A DNA stretch of 64,000 nucleotides from Algivirga pacifica (GCF_039543525.1 NZ_BAABJX010000051.1:13708-77707), one strand, 5' to 3'. Positions 41,974-51,742 are shown, counted from the stretch's first letter. Numbers and translations are program-made. Notes: generated from the letters alone by a model not told the origin.

Positions 41974-44900
41974 ATGGTAAAGTTTTTAATCAACCGGCCA
42001 GTGGCCGTGACCACCGTGCTCATCGGGTTCCTGATGCTCGGAGTGGTGGTCTTTAATTCTATACCGGTATCTCTAATGCCGGATATTGCGGTACCGGAGA
42101 TTCTGGTGCAATACCAGGACCCTGATAAAAGTGCCGCACAACTAGAGGAGCAGATGGCAGAGCAGTTGCGTGTAGGATTGTCACGACTGGCTGCTATTGA
42201 AGAAATGTACTCAGAAACCAAGGATGGCTCTGGCGTACTACGTTTGCGTTTCAAGCACGATACGGATGTAGATATCGCCTTTCTGGAGGTGAATGAAGCG
42301 ATTGATCGCGCCATTCGTGAGATGCCTAATGAGGTGGAGCGTCCTATTGTGATGAAGACCAAGGCATCGGACATTCCCGTATTCTATTTGAATATAACCC
42401 CGGATAGTGCCATTTATCAGACAGAAGAAGGCTTCTTGCAACTTAGTGAATTGGTGGATAATGTATACCGCCGTCAGCTGGAGATGTTGGAGTCGGTAGC
42501 GATGGTAGATGTCAGTGGTATGGACGAACCAGAGATTGTCTTTACTCCTGATGAGAAGATCATGGCTTCTTTGAGATTGACCTTAGCAGATCTAAAACAG
42601 AAAATTGAGGCTCAGGAGATCTCAGCCACATCCTTTTCAGTGAAGGAAGGGCGTTACGAAAAAGTCTTGAAACTGAGCAAGTCCATTGAAGGATTGCAAA
42701 GCTTGAAAGATACGTATATCTCTGTAGATGGTCGTTCCTTGCAACTAAAAGAACTGGGCCAATGGGAATTTCGTAACCAGGAGCCGGAAGGGATCACCAC
42801 CTATAATGGCAAGCGATGCATTAGCTTGGCACTGATCAAGCAGAGTAGTGCCCGTATGGATAATATGAAGAAAGAGGTAGAGGGGAGAGTAAACCATTGG
42901 GAAAATACCCATAAGGGAATCGCTTTCGATTATAGCATCAATCAGGCGACTTTCCTGGAAGTGACGATGAGTAGTTTGATGAACAGCTTATTGGTAGGGG
43001 GATTCCTGGCATTCTTTGTTATGTTCTTCTTCCTGAAGAGTTTCCGTGCACCTATGCTGATGGGGATCACGTTGCCTTTCTCTATCGTATTGAGTTTGAT
43101 CGTTATTTTCTGGGCTGATATTTCTATTAATATTATATCTCTTTCCGGAATGATTCTGGGAGCTGGTATGATGGTGGATAACTCCATTATTGTAATTGAC
43201 AATATCACGCAATATAAAGAAAAAGGGTATAGTCTGGGAGAAGCTTGTGTGAGGGGAACCAATGAAGTGATTCGTCCATTGATTAGTTCCGTGTTAACGA
43301 CTACAGCTGTATTCTTGCCTTTGATTTTCCTAAGTGGTATGGCAGGAGCATTGTTCTATGATCAGGCCTTGACGGTAACTATCGGTCTTTCTGTATCCTT
43401 GGCCGTAGCGGTGATTGTATTGCCGGTTTACTATCGCTTGACGCATAAGAGCAGAGGTAAAGAGTTATTGACACCAACAAAAAAGCCAGCGAAAGCCAAG
43501 AAGGTATTCTTGCCGTTTGTATGGGTATACCGATGGGTTGCTTTTGGACTATCGTGGATGAAATATGGCGTGCGCTTTGCCATCCGTTGGCTAAGTGCCA
43601 ACCTGAAAAAAATGATCTGGCTGCCAGATTATGAAGGACTGTACGAGAAGGTATACTATTGGGTATTTCGTCATAAGGCAGCAGCCTTCTTGGTATTTAT
43701 CTCATTGATCGGAGTAGATTATCTCCTGATTAATGTGTTGGAGAAAAGACAAATGCCAGAAACCTCTGAGGTAGCGATGGTGTGCAAGATTGACTGGAAC
43801 GAACCCATCAGTTTGGATGAGAACAGACGAAGAGTCGATGAGGTAACGACCTTCCTGATGGATAAGACAGCACAGCAACAGACCTGGGTAGGTGCACAAG
43901 AGTACTTGCTGGCACACACCCGTGAGCAAGCGTATACGGAAGCAGAAGTATACCTTAGAGCGCATACCCATGATTCATTGTCTGTTGTACAGGAACAGCT
44001 GGGCGCTTGGTTGTCCAAGCAATATCCTGCCGTACGATTTACGATGGAGCCACCTCCAAGTTTGTTTACAGAGTTGTTTCCTCAGAACGTAGCACCACTG
44101 CGTATGAAGGTAAGAGCGAGCAAGGGTGCTTTGGATGATCAGATCACAGAAGTAATGGCTGTCGTAGATTCTGTAAGAATGTGGGAAGAAGGACAATCAA
44201 ACCGACCACTGGATTTACAAAAAGAGTTGGTGATTATTCCGGATACCCGTAAGGCCTTTATGTATCAGGTAGAAGTGGCTGCCTTAAGCAATAAGCTGCA
44301 GTCCCTGATCAATAAGTATGAGTTGATGGAGATGAGAACATCCGTGAATACCTTGCAGGTCGTGACCCATCAGCGCAATAAGACTTTCTATGATATTATC
44401 AATGAAGCGAATGTCTTAAACACAGCCGGAGAGGAAGTGCCATTGCGTCAGTTAGTGCAAATCATGACACAAGGAAGCTTTAAGAAATTATATGCTGATG
44501 ATGCGGGTCGATTCCTTGCATTGGGATTGGATGTGGAGATGAAAGACTATCCGGCAATGAGTCAAAAGGTAGAGCAGCTGATTCGTCAGTTCAATAACCT
44601 GGAAGTGAACTTTGATGGAAGTATCTTCTCTAACCAGGAAATGATTGAAGAGCTAACTATCGTCCTAATCGTGAGTTTACTCTTCCTGTACTTTATCTTG
44701 GCAGCACAGTTTGAGTCTGTATGGCAACCATTGATCGTATTGGCAGAAGTACCTCTGTCGTTTGCAGGAGGATTGTTCTTGCTGTGGGCTTGGGGAGGTT
44801 CTATTAACCTGGTAGCGATGATCGGATTGGTCGTGGTCATGGGTATTATTATCAATGATTCCATTTTGAAGATTGATACCATTAACCGTTTAAGAAAAGA

Positions 44901-45204
44901 GGATTACCTGAAGATCGAGGATGCTATTCATCAGGCAGGATTGAGAAGAATTAAGCCTATCTTGATGACGAGTATGACGACCATTCTTTCCCTATTACCG
45001 TTCTTGTTTGGAAATGATTTTGGATCGGAGATTCAGCGTCCAATGGCCTTGGTAATTATTGGAGGAATGACCTTTGGTACGTTAGTCAGCTTGTATTTTG
45101 TACCGTTGATCTACTGGTGGGCTAGCCCACGTTATGGTGCAGATTTGGAAGAACCTAAGGAGATCGAAGAGGTCTTGAGCCAAGGGGAGGAGGTGTTGTC
45201 ATGA
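41974..45204 (+). CDS. RND efflux pump inner-membrane subunit 1
   Basis: A 1076-residue RND transporter from ATG 41974, which gives the typical start MVKFLINRPVAVTTVLIGFL; the frame extends upstream only through repeat DNA. It has the two large periplasmic loops and twelve helices of HAE-type pumps. The proton-relay segment in helix 4 is AGMMVDNSIIVIDN, where most AcrB-like pumps have two adjacent aspartates; here the second is Asn. The C-terminal half has MGIIINDSILKIDTINRL. It overlaps the second RND gene by 4 bp (ATGA). Two RND genes in a row suggest a heterotrimer, as in MdtBC. Confidence 0.93.
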   Translation: MVKFLINRPVAVTTVLIGFLMLGVVVFNSIPVSLMPDIAVPEILVQYQDPDKSAAQLEEQMAEQLRVGLSRLAAIEEMYSETKDGSGVLRLRFKHDTDVDIAFLEVNEAIDRAIREMPNEVERPIVMKTKASDIPVFYLNITPDSAIYQTEEGFLQLSELVDNVYRRQLEMLESVAMVDVSGMDEPEIVFTPDEKIMASLRLTLADLKQKIEAQEISATSFSVKEGRYEKVLKLSKSIEGLQSLKDTYISVDGRSLQLKELGQWEFRNQEPEGITTYNGKRCISLALIKQSSARMDNMKKEVEGRVNHWENTHKGIAFDYSINQATFLEVTMSSLMNSLLVGGFLAFFVMFFFLKSFRAPMLMGITLPFSIVLSLIVIFWADISINIISLSGMILGAGMMVDNSIIVIDNITQYKEKGYSLGEACVRGTNEVIRPLISSVLTTTAVFLPLIFLSGMAGALFYDQALTVTIGLSVSLAVAVIVLPVYYRLTHKSRGKELLTPTKKPAKAKKVFLPFVWVYRWVAFGLSWMKYGVRFAIRWLSANLKKMIWLPDYEGLYEKVYYWVFRHKAAAFLVFISLIGVDYLLINVLEKRQMPETSEVAMVCKIDWNEPISLDENRRRVDEVTTFLMDKTAQQQTWVGAQEYLLAHTREQAYTEAEVYLRAHTHDSLSVVQEQLGAWLSKQYPAVRFTMEPPPSLFTELFPQNVAPLRMKVRASKGALDDQITEVMAVVDSVRMWEEGQSNRPLDLQKELVIIPDTRKAFMYQVEVAALSNKLQSLINKYELMEMRTSVNTLQVVTHQRNKTFYDIINEANVLNTAGEEVPLRQLVQIMTQGSFKKLYADDAGRFLALGLDVEMKDYPAMSQKVEQLIRQFNNLEVNFDGSIFSNQEMIEELTIVLIVSLLFLYFILAAQFESVWQPLIVLAEVPLSFAGGLFLLWAWGGSINLVAMIGLVVVMGIIINDSILKIDTINRLRKEDYLKIEDAIHQAGLRRIKPILMTSMTTILSLLPFLFGNDFGSEIQRPMALVIIGGMTFGTLVSLYFVPLIYWWASPRYGADLEEPKEIEEVLSQGEEVLS

Positions 45205-48200
45205 AGCAGAAACCAAATTTCGGAATTTCCACCTTCCGTGTCCTGATCATCTTTACGATGCTATCTTTTGCAGGATCAGCGGCGATTCCTTTGCTGAATA
45301 TCAGTATGGACCCGGCATTCTCCTTTCCAGGGGTATACATTACGATTGGATGGGATGACAAGGATGTCATCTCGGTAGAACAGGAGGTGACCTCCCGTTT
45401 GGAAGGAGCCATTAAAACCCTTCCGGGAATTGAACGCATCAACTCCTGGTCCCAAAAAGGCAGGGGCTCTATGTTTGTGCGACTGCAAAAGGAATCCAAT
45501 GTCAATATCTTCCGCTATTCTGTGGGGATGGCCTTAAAGGACTTGCAGAAGCATTTGCCTGAAGGGGTGGATGCCCCTTACGTTTGGGCAGGGGTAAACA
45601 ATGGAACCAATAACGTCACCCTAATGGTCTACCAGCTTTCGGGTGAAGAGAATAAGGACAAGCTCGCTGAACGTCTGGAGAAAGGCTTGAAGCCTGTTTT
45701 GGAAGGGGTGAAAGATGTTGCCGATGTACAGGTCCGCTATGGAAAGAGTTCCAAGTGGGTATTGTCTTACGACTCGGAGTACCTGAACTCTGTAGGAGTG
45801 AAAACGGCCGATATACAGCGAGCAGTACAACAGTATATTTCATCCATGGTACTGGGTAGGGTACGTTTTGATGAGAACAAGTCAGACCGTATGGCGGTGC
45901 GTCTTTCCTTCAAGGAACAGCGTAATGTGGATTGGAACCAGATATGGATTGCCCATGAAAGTGGCCGAATGATTCCGCTGACAGAGTTGGTCAAGGTGAA
46001 TAGTGAGGAAGTAGAGAATGATGAGGTATACCATATCAATGGAAAAGAGGTGGTCAGTTTAGTGGTCTCCATTTCCCAGGATGTCAATACCTTGACGGTA
46101 GCCAGTGGAGTGAAAGAAGCGACAGCCCGTTGGGAAGAGACGTTGCCATCTCATGTTAAGTTGAGTGAGCAGTACGATGCGTCCATCAGTATCGAAGAGA
46201 AAATTTTTGATACCCTAAGCCGTATCTCAGGATCGGCGATGCTCTTGATGTTATTGATCTTACTAATCAATAGACATTGGAAATATACCCTGATTGTGGG
46301 GGGAAGCTTGTTGGTGAATGTACTGACGTCCATTATCTTCTTCTATTTACTGGATGTACAGCTGAACAATTTCTCCTTTATGGCCGTGGTGATCTCTTTG
46401 GGGATTGTCATTGATAACGTGATTGTCATGGCTGACCATTACCGTATTCACCGGGATACCTATGCGTTTAGGGCCGTATTGGCGGCAACCTTGACGACCG
46501 TAGGACCATTGTTGGTGTTCTTGGTGACAGTAGCCTTTATCTTCCCTGATGCACTAGTGGTTTTTAAGGACTTTATTATGCTATTGGTGATCTTGCTGTT
46601 GGTGTCCTTAGGCGTTTCCCTATGGTTGGTACCGGCCTTGATCGAGGAGAGTGATCTCTTCGAGAAGATCAGTGGACGAAAGCGATTTACCCGTAATAAA
46701 AGACGAATGGTGCAAGCTAGCCAATGGTATCGCTATTGGATTATGCGCTTGTATAAACGTCGTTGGTTAGCCGTATTGATGCTGATCTGGTTTATCGGTT
46801 TTCCAACCTATCTGATTCCGGAAGAACCAATGGAAGGAGAGGAGTTAACAGCAAAGGCGTTTAACGAAACACTGGGGTCCGAATGGTATCAGGAATCTGC
46901 TCGTCCGGTAATTGACCAGGCCTTGGGAGGAATTTCCTATCAGGTGAAAATGCAAGGGGCTCCTGACCGAGACGCAGAGGATCGATTGAATGCCGGTGAT
47001 GAGGTGGAGTTGAATATTATCGGAAGGATGAGTGCCGCTAACTTAGAGTTAGCGAAGAGACAGCTTCAGATTCTGGAGGATTCTTTGGTGGGGAAACCCA
47101 ACTTCAAGTATGTAGAAGGAGAAGCCAGGGATAATCGCATCAAGGTGAAAATCATCTTTGATAAAGAGGTGAAAGAAACCTTGTATCCTTTTGAGGTAAA
47201 GCAGTATGTAGAAAACCTGACCAGCCATATGCATGAGTCCAAATGGTATGTCCTTTTCGGGAATAACTATTGGAGAAGAATGCGTAGGGATAATAAGATC
47301 ACTGAAGAGGAAGAGAAGAAAGAAACGGTGGTGAAAACCATGGTGCTGGAAGGCTACGATTACTTTAAGCTTCGAGAGTATGCCACTACGCTTCAAACTC
47401 GAATGAAGGAGATTCCGGAGATTTTGGACGTATGGCAGGGTGGTGAGCAAGATAAACTGGACGAACAGAACAACCTCCGTCTAAACATGGACGAAGCCTA
47501 TATTATGTCCAAGCAACTAAGTATAGGGGAAGTAGAGGATTGGCTGCAGCAAGTAAGTCCGGATCGGGATCGTGAGCTAGGAGAGGCTTGGGTAGATGAG
47601 AATGTACAAAAGATCGTCATGAAAGCGGAAGGAGAGAAGTCCATGTCCCTTTGGAAGATGTCCAATACCATGGCGCAAGCCAATAATAGCAACTTTAAGT
47701 TGAAGGGGGCTATGGAGATCGTTCCGGATAAGGAAGATGTCAACCGCATCAATAAAAGGGCACAGCAGTTCGAACTGAAAGTCTCTTTTGAGACCTCTTT
47801 GCCTGAAGAAGCTGCGAATAATCTGAAATTGCAACTGGAAGCCATCACCAACCAGCAAATGGCGTTGGGCTACCAAAGTGGAGGAGGAGAAAAAGATCCT
47901 TTCCAAGGCTTTCAGGAAGCCCTTTCCGGAGGTGCCCTATTGCTCTTGATCCTTGGTATTTTCTATGTGATCCTAGGGTCTTGTACGATTCTAATGGAGT
48001 CGGTGATGCAGCCCTTAGCCATCATGATCACCTTGCCGGTATCCTATATCGGTGCTGTGATTGCCGGAGGGATCTTCGATGTCCGTCTGGAAGAGGGAAT
48101 GATGCTTGCTTTTGTCGTATTGGGAGGGTTGGTCGTGAATGCGGCCATCTACATCATTAATGATTACAACCTCTTGAGGATGAAGTACCCAAAACGAAAA

Positions 48201-48446
48201 GCCGTGGATTGCTATATCAAAGCGTTCCAGCATAAACTATTGCCGGTACTTCTAACCATCCTGTCAACCATCCTGAGTTTTGTACCTTTCCTGTTTACTG
48301 GAGAGCGTGACGAGATGTTTGATATGGCCATTGGAACCATTGGTGGATTGGCATTCTCCCTGATCACGATTATGTTCCAGCTGCCGCTGATTTTCTTCCG
48401 AAGAAAACATATCAGTGAGGCTAGGAAGCTGGAAGCAGTGGCTTAA
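45201..48446 (+). CDS. RND efflux pump inner-membrane subunit 2
   Basis: A 1081-residue RND subunit, translated from an ATG overlapping the stop of subunit 1. It starts MKQKPNFGISTFRVLIIFTM. Helix 4 reads SLGIVIDNVIVMADHYRI, again with Asp-Asn where two aspartates are usual. The C-terminal half has ILSTILSFVPFLFTGERDEM. It is divergent enough from subunit 1 to be a true partner, not a recent copy. In paired RND pumps one subunit often loses proton transport; here both keep a single Asp, so which one is active is unclear. Confidence 0.92.
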   Translation: MKQKPNFGISTFRVLIIFTMLSFAGSAAIPLLNISMDPAFSFPGVYITIGWDDKDVISVEQEVTSRLEGAIKTLPGIERINSWSQKGRGSMFVRLQKESNVNIFRYSVGMALKDLQKHLPEGVDAPYVWAGVNNGTNNVTLMVYQLSGEENKDKLAERLEKGLKPVLEGVKDVADVQVRYGKSSKWVLSYDSEYLNSVGVKTADIQRAVQQYISSMVLGRVRFDENKSDRMAVRLSFKEQRNVDWNQIWIAHESGRMIPLTELVKVNSEEVENDEVYHINGKEVVSLVVSISQDVNTLTVASGVKEATARWEETLPSHVKLSEQYDASISIEEKIFDTLSRISGSAMLLMLLILLINRHWKYTLIVGGSLLVNVLTSIIFFYLLDVQLNNFSFMAVVISLGIVIDNVIVMADHYRIHRDTYAFRAVLAATLTTVGPLLVFLVTVAFIFPDALVVFKDFIMLLVILLLVSLGVSLWLVPALIEESDLFEKISGRKRFTRNKRRMVQASQWYRYWIMRLYKRRWLAVLMLIWFIGFPTYLIPEEPMEGEELTAKAFNETLGSEWYQESARPVIDQALGGISYQVKMQGAPDRDAEDRLNAGDEVELNIIGRMSAANLELAKRQLQILEDSLVGKPNFKYVEGEARDNRIKVKIIFDKEVKETLYPFEVKQYVENLTSHMHESKWYVLFGNNYWRRMRRDNKITEEEEKKETVVKTMVLEGYDYFKLREYATTLQTRMKEIPEILDVWQGGEQDKLDEQNNLRLNMDEAYIMSKQLSIGEVEDWLQQVSPDRDRELGEAWVDENVQKIVMKAEGEKSMSLWKMSNTMAQANNSNFKLKGAMEIVPDKEDVNRINKRAQQFELKVSFETSLPEEAANNLKLQLEAITNQQMALGYQSGGGEKDPFQGFQEALSGGALLLLILGIFYVILGSCTILMESVMQPLAIMITLPVSYIGAVIAGGIFDVRLEEGMMLAFVVLGGLVVNAAIYIINDYNLLRMKYPKRKAVDCYIKAFQHKLLPVLLTILSTILSFVPFLFTGERDEMFDMAIGTIGGLAFSLITIMFQLPLIFFRRKHISEARKLEAVA

Positions 48447-48518
48447 AATATGTTTATCGTTTACACATTCCAAACGATAAGCGATAACCAATAAACGATA
48501 ACCGAAAATGTAGACACT

Positions 48519-48542
48519 GGTTGTAGGCTCCAGCCTACGACC
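48519..48542. repeat. TCCA-loop palindrome
   Basis: Arms GGTTGTAGGC/GCCTACGACC around TCCA, all paired if one G-T pair is allowed. CGATAA words surround it (48465-48510 and 48560-48595) between the RND and TolC genes. Confidence 0.85.
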
Positions 48543-48599
48543 TGCATCGGTTTTGCAATACACTAAACCGATAAGCATGAAACGATAAACAAATTTCAA

Positions 48600-50069
48600 A
48601 TGAAAAAGATATACCTAATCCTGTCCATGCTCTTCATCACAGGAGCAGCATGGGCGCAGCAGCAACTAAACTTAGAACAGGCCATTGCCCTGGCACAAGA
48701 GCAATCACAAGATGCGATTGATGCTCGCTTTATGTACCAGTCGGAAGCATGGGAGTACGAAAAATACCAGTTGACATTCTTGCCGACGGCTAACCTGAAC
48801 TTCACCCCTGTACGTTACAACCGAAGCTTACAGCAGACGACCTTGCCAAGTTTTGGAGAACTAGGAGGGGGGGTAACCTTCTTTGAGCAGGAAAATATCT
48901 CCACTTCCGTAGGCGTAGATATTGCACAGCAGATTGCTCCATTGAATGCCGAGCTATCCCTGAATACCAGCTTTGCCCGTTGGAATGACCTGGAGAGAAA
49001 TAACTTGATTTACTATAATACCCCTGTCAACCTAAGGTATTCTCAAAAGTTATTTCAGTTCAATGCCTACCGTTGGGACAGAAAACTAAAGCCATTGCAA
49101 TACCGTAGAGCATCCAAGGCATTAGTAGAGCAATTGGAAACGGTAGCGGTGAATGTAGCCAATAGCTATTTTGATGTAGTAAGCGCACAGATTGAGTTGG
49201 AGCGTGCCACAGAGCAGTTGGCCAATGCCGATACCCTGTTCCGCGTAGAGCAGCAACGCATGCGTTTGGGAACATCACAGCCCGAAAAAGTACGTTCTTT
49301 TGAGATCGATATGATCAATGCTGAGCTTTCACAAGTGGAGGCAGAAGCCAAGCTAGCCGAGGTAAGTATGAACTTCAAGGAGATGCTGCAGTTGGACTTG
49401 GATCAGTCCGTAAAATTGATGGTACCCGAAGAGCTTCCCGTAAAGCAAATTGATGCACAAATGGCGGTAGAGCTATTTGAGAGAAATAGCCCGGAAGTAT
49501 TGAGGCTGGAGGAAGATGCCCTGAATGCCAGTATAGAGGCGGCCCAAGCCAAAGCCCGTACAGGGGTGAATGGAGAAGCCAATATCAACGTAGGTTTATC
49601 AGAAGCGGATCCAGAACTGACCAATATCTACCGTGACCTTCAAAACCAACAAGGAGTAACCGTATCGTTTTCTATGCCTATTCTGGACTGGCAACGTGCC
49701 AAGAAAGATTACCGCCTGGCCAAGGTAAAAGAAGAAACCACCCAAAGCCGATCAGCAAGACGCAAGAAACAATTGGCGTTGGACGTTCGCCGTCAGGTGG
49801 ACCAGTTCAATATTCAGGTAAGAAGGCTGGAAATTGCCAAAAAACAAATGCAGTTGGCCGACCTTAACTATGAGTATACCATGAAGCGTTATATGATGGG
49901 CAGTATCACGGATGTGTTGCAGGTAAAGAATGCCAGCAGCGAGCAGCAACGTTCTTGGTCCCAGTACATCAACGTGCTGAGAAGCTACTGGTCGCAGTAC
50001 TATTCTTTAAGACAGCAAACGTTGTATGACTTCGATAAGGGAGAAGGCATTCAATATATTGTCAATTAG
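48600..50069 (+). CDS. TolC-family outer-membrane efflux protein
   Basis: A 489-residue TolC-like channel. A signal peptide (MKKIYLILSMLFITGAAWA) precedes QQLNLEQAIALAQEQSQDA, and the two OEP repeats follow with long helical tracts (for example VANSYFDVVSAQIELERATEQLANADTLF). It ends in a helical segment, as usual. It completes the efflux operon; the 153-bp gap before it holds words and a TCCA palindrome, yet no terminator with a T-run, so co-transcription is likely. Its TAG stop is fused to a CAGTGAA array. Confidence 0.93.
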   Translation: MKKIYLILSMLFITGAAWAQQQLNLEQAIALAQEQSQDAIDARFMYQSEAWEYEKYQLTFLPTANLNFTPVRYNRSLQQTTLPSFGELGGGVTFFEQENISTSVGVDIAQQIAPLNAELSLNTSFARWNDLERNNLIYYNTPVNLRYSQKLFQFNAYRWDRKLKPLQYRRASKALVEQLETVAVNVANSYFDVVSAQIELERATEQLANADTLFRVEQQRMRLGTSQPEKVRSFEIDMINAELSQVEAEAKLAEVSMNFKEMLQLDLDQSVKLMVPEELPVKQIDAQMAVELFERNSPEVLRLEEDALNASIEAAQAKARTGVNGEANINVGLSEADPELTNIYRDLQNQQGVTVSFSMPILDWQRAKKDYRLAKVKEETTQSRSARRKKQLALDVRRQVDQFNIQVRRLEIAKKQMQLADLNYEYTMKRYMMGSITDVLQVKNASSEQQRSWSQYINVLRSYWSQYYSLRQQTLYDFDKGEGIQYIVN

Positions 50070-50130
50070 CAGTGAGCAGTGAACAGTGAACAGTGGGCAG
50101 TGAACAGTGGGCAGTGAACAGTGGACAATG
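50067..50130 (+). repeat. CAGTGAA/CAGTGGG word array at the tolC stop
   Basis: About seven units alternating between GCAGTGAA, ACAGTGAA and ACAGTGGG begin in the stop codon (TAG-CAGTGAG). They are direct, not palindromic. Confidence 0.9.
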
Positions 50131-50226
50131 TATTGTTATAATTCAATACCGTCAGCTTAAGCTAAATACTAGTCCTAGCGTCCTCGCTCCCATTATGTTT
50201 TGGTCTAGAAACTGGTCGTAAGCTCA

Positions 50227-50346
50227 TTAAGTTTGAATAAGTACTCGTCATGTTCCGTATAGTGACGGATTAAAATCCGCCCCTATGTGATGTCACCCTT
50301 TCAGGGTTTTAAGGTATAATCCCGAAGGGATGACATCACATAGGGG
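50227..50346. repeat. TTAAGTTTGAAT-headed palindrome, copy 2
   Basis: Aligns with 4648-4766. Perfect 16-bp arms 50280-50295 and 50331-50346 (CCCCTATGTGATGTCA on the left) enclose the words ACCCT-TTC-AGGGT and ATCCC-GAA-GGGAT. CGGATT/AATCCG (50266-50279) replaces CGGGTT/AACCCG of copy 1. A degenerate TCCT-loop palindrome (AGCG/CGCT) is near 50177-50188. Confidence 0.88.
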
Positions 50347-50352
50347 GGGGGA

Positions 50353-50579
50353 TTAAGTTTGAATATTTATCCGTCACACTACCCAACAGCTTTGTTGAAT
50401 CGTTGAATTTCAATACTTCGTATTGAGTTGAATTGAGCTTCGCTCGTTGATTCGAGTTGAATCGTTTATTGAATTCAATAAACGATTCAACTCGAATCAA
50501 CTCACCAAAGGTGAAATTCAACGATTCAACGGTTCAACAAAGCCATTAGGTAGTATGACGGTTATTTTTTCAATCTTAA
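50353..50579. repeat. Family-A nested palindrome, longest arms
   Basis: Arms of ~110 bp from TTAAGTTTGAAT to the near-complement CAATCTTAA. The centre is GAATCGTTTATTGAATTC paired with its complement. Left words are AATAC-TTC-GTATT and GAGC-TTC-GCTC; the right arm has CACC-AAA-GGTG only. Both ends carry GCTTTGTTGAA/TTCAACAAAGC. Confidence 0.9.
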
Positions 50580-50683
50580 TAATCCTGCTCCCTACGACCT
50601 GCATCGGGTTTGCACTACTCTTTCTACATGCACTGTTTCCTTAACTTGACGACATTGCATCTCATACCTAAGTAGATACGATC

Positions 50684-51346
50684 ATGAAAAAAGTCATAGT
50701 ATTCATGGCGATAGCGTTGACAGTTTTTTCCTGTGGGCAAGAACCGCCACCAACATCCCCTAAAGTTTCAGAGAGAAAAGAGCATTTCAGGATGCTGGAG
50801 AACACTGAAAACCCAAAAAGTCCAGCGGATACTGCGCACAAAAGTATAGACACCCAATATGTGTACGTTGATGCTAATGATCATTCTCTAATCATTGAAA
50901 ACAGTTACCCCAAAGGGGGGCTAAAATACACGGACTTTATGGGGAGGGAATATATGTACGCTATTTTTTGGACACGTATAACCAATAGAACAACCACTCC
51001 TCTTGAGTTGGCCATAGAATTTCCGAATAGTTTATATCCACTTTCCTCTTCATCAGATAGATCGTTCAGGCTCTTGATTCCCTCTGATACAATGACACCT
51101 GCGAAAGAAACTTTATTTAATTATGGGCTTGATTTAAAAAAGACATTAGATAATCACCTGGATCAACCCTCCACGTTGAAAAAAAGTATTGGCGCTAAGG
51201 ATATAAGCAGCTTTTATGTGGTGACACTTTTCAATAAAGGAGTAGGAGGTGTCCTGCGGACAGGCCTTCGTATGGAGGGACAAAAACTATTTTACTACGT
51301 TAATGGGAAAGAAATTGAATGTGGGAGTATTACCTGGAAGCGATAA
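50684..51346 (+). CDS. Hypothetical lipoprotein
   Basis: 220 residues. The SPII signal is MKKVIVFMAIALTVFSCGQE, then a Pro/Ser/Lys-rich linker (~residues 20-60) and one beta-rich domain with YVYVDANDHSLIIENSYPKG, WTRITNRTTTPLELAIEFPN, then FYVVTLFNKGVGGVLRTGLR. I recognise no family with confidence. It begins the accessory island of small lipoproteins. Confidence 0.75.
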   Translation: MKKVIVFMAIALTVFSCGQEPPPTSPKVSERKEHFRMLENTENPKSPADTAHKSIDTQYVYVDANDHSLIIENSYPKGGLKYTDFMGREYMYAIFWTRITNRTTTPLELAIEFPNSLYPLSSSSDRSFRLLIPSDTMTPAKETLFNYGLDLKKTLDNHLDQPSTLKKSIGAKDISSFYVVTLFNKGVGGVLRTGLRMEGQKLFYYVNGKEIECGSITWKR

Positions 51347-51425
51347 GGCTAAAAAAACGATAATGTATCAGCTATTGACAATTTAAATTGATGGTAAAGG
51401 CTCGTTGCTAAACCGGAAATATAAA

Positions 51426-51478
51426 GGTGTATTAAACGTATAGTATCCGTATACTAAACGTTTAATGCACCTTTTTTG
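51426..51478 (+). terminator. Long terminator hairpin, TATTAAACG type
   Basis: 15-bp arms AGGTGTATTAAACGT and ACGTTTAATGCACCT (one mismatch) enclose an inner hairpin AGTAT-CCGT-ATACT; six T follow. A sibling with changed but matching arms is at 60300. Confidence 0.85.
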
Positions 51479-51480
51479 CA

Positions 51481-51742
51481 TGAGAGATTTTATCTTATTA
51501 GAAGGGAAGGTTCTTGGAGGGGCAAAATATAGTATGGGTGATAGGGTTGTTTTAGTATTTATTGATGTGTGTTAGGTGGTGATTTCCTTGTAATAATTTG
51601 CAATATCTCAAGATGTGGCTAAATTGAAAAGGAATTGATACAATGGGGATAAAAGCAATAGGGCTTTACTACCTATTATTTACGGATAAAGGCTATATGG
51701 CGTTTATTACATTGTTGTAGCCTACAAATTTAAAAGCTAAAC
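51481..51742. other. Gene-free leader, shared motif
   Basis: No gene seen. 51601-51631 (core CAAGATGTG...TAAATTGAAAAG) resembles 60685-60714. GGCTATATGG...TAGCC near 51691-51723 resembles the attC-like stem at 52926, but the arms are only 5 bp. Confidence 0.4.

Noticed and set aside
42942..43262. Minus-strand frame inside RND subunit 1
   Set aside because: Shadow of the RND coding sequence with no family match.
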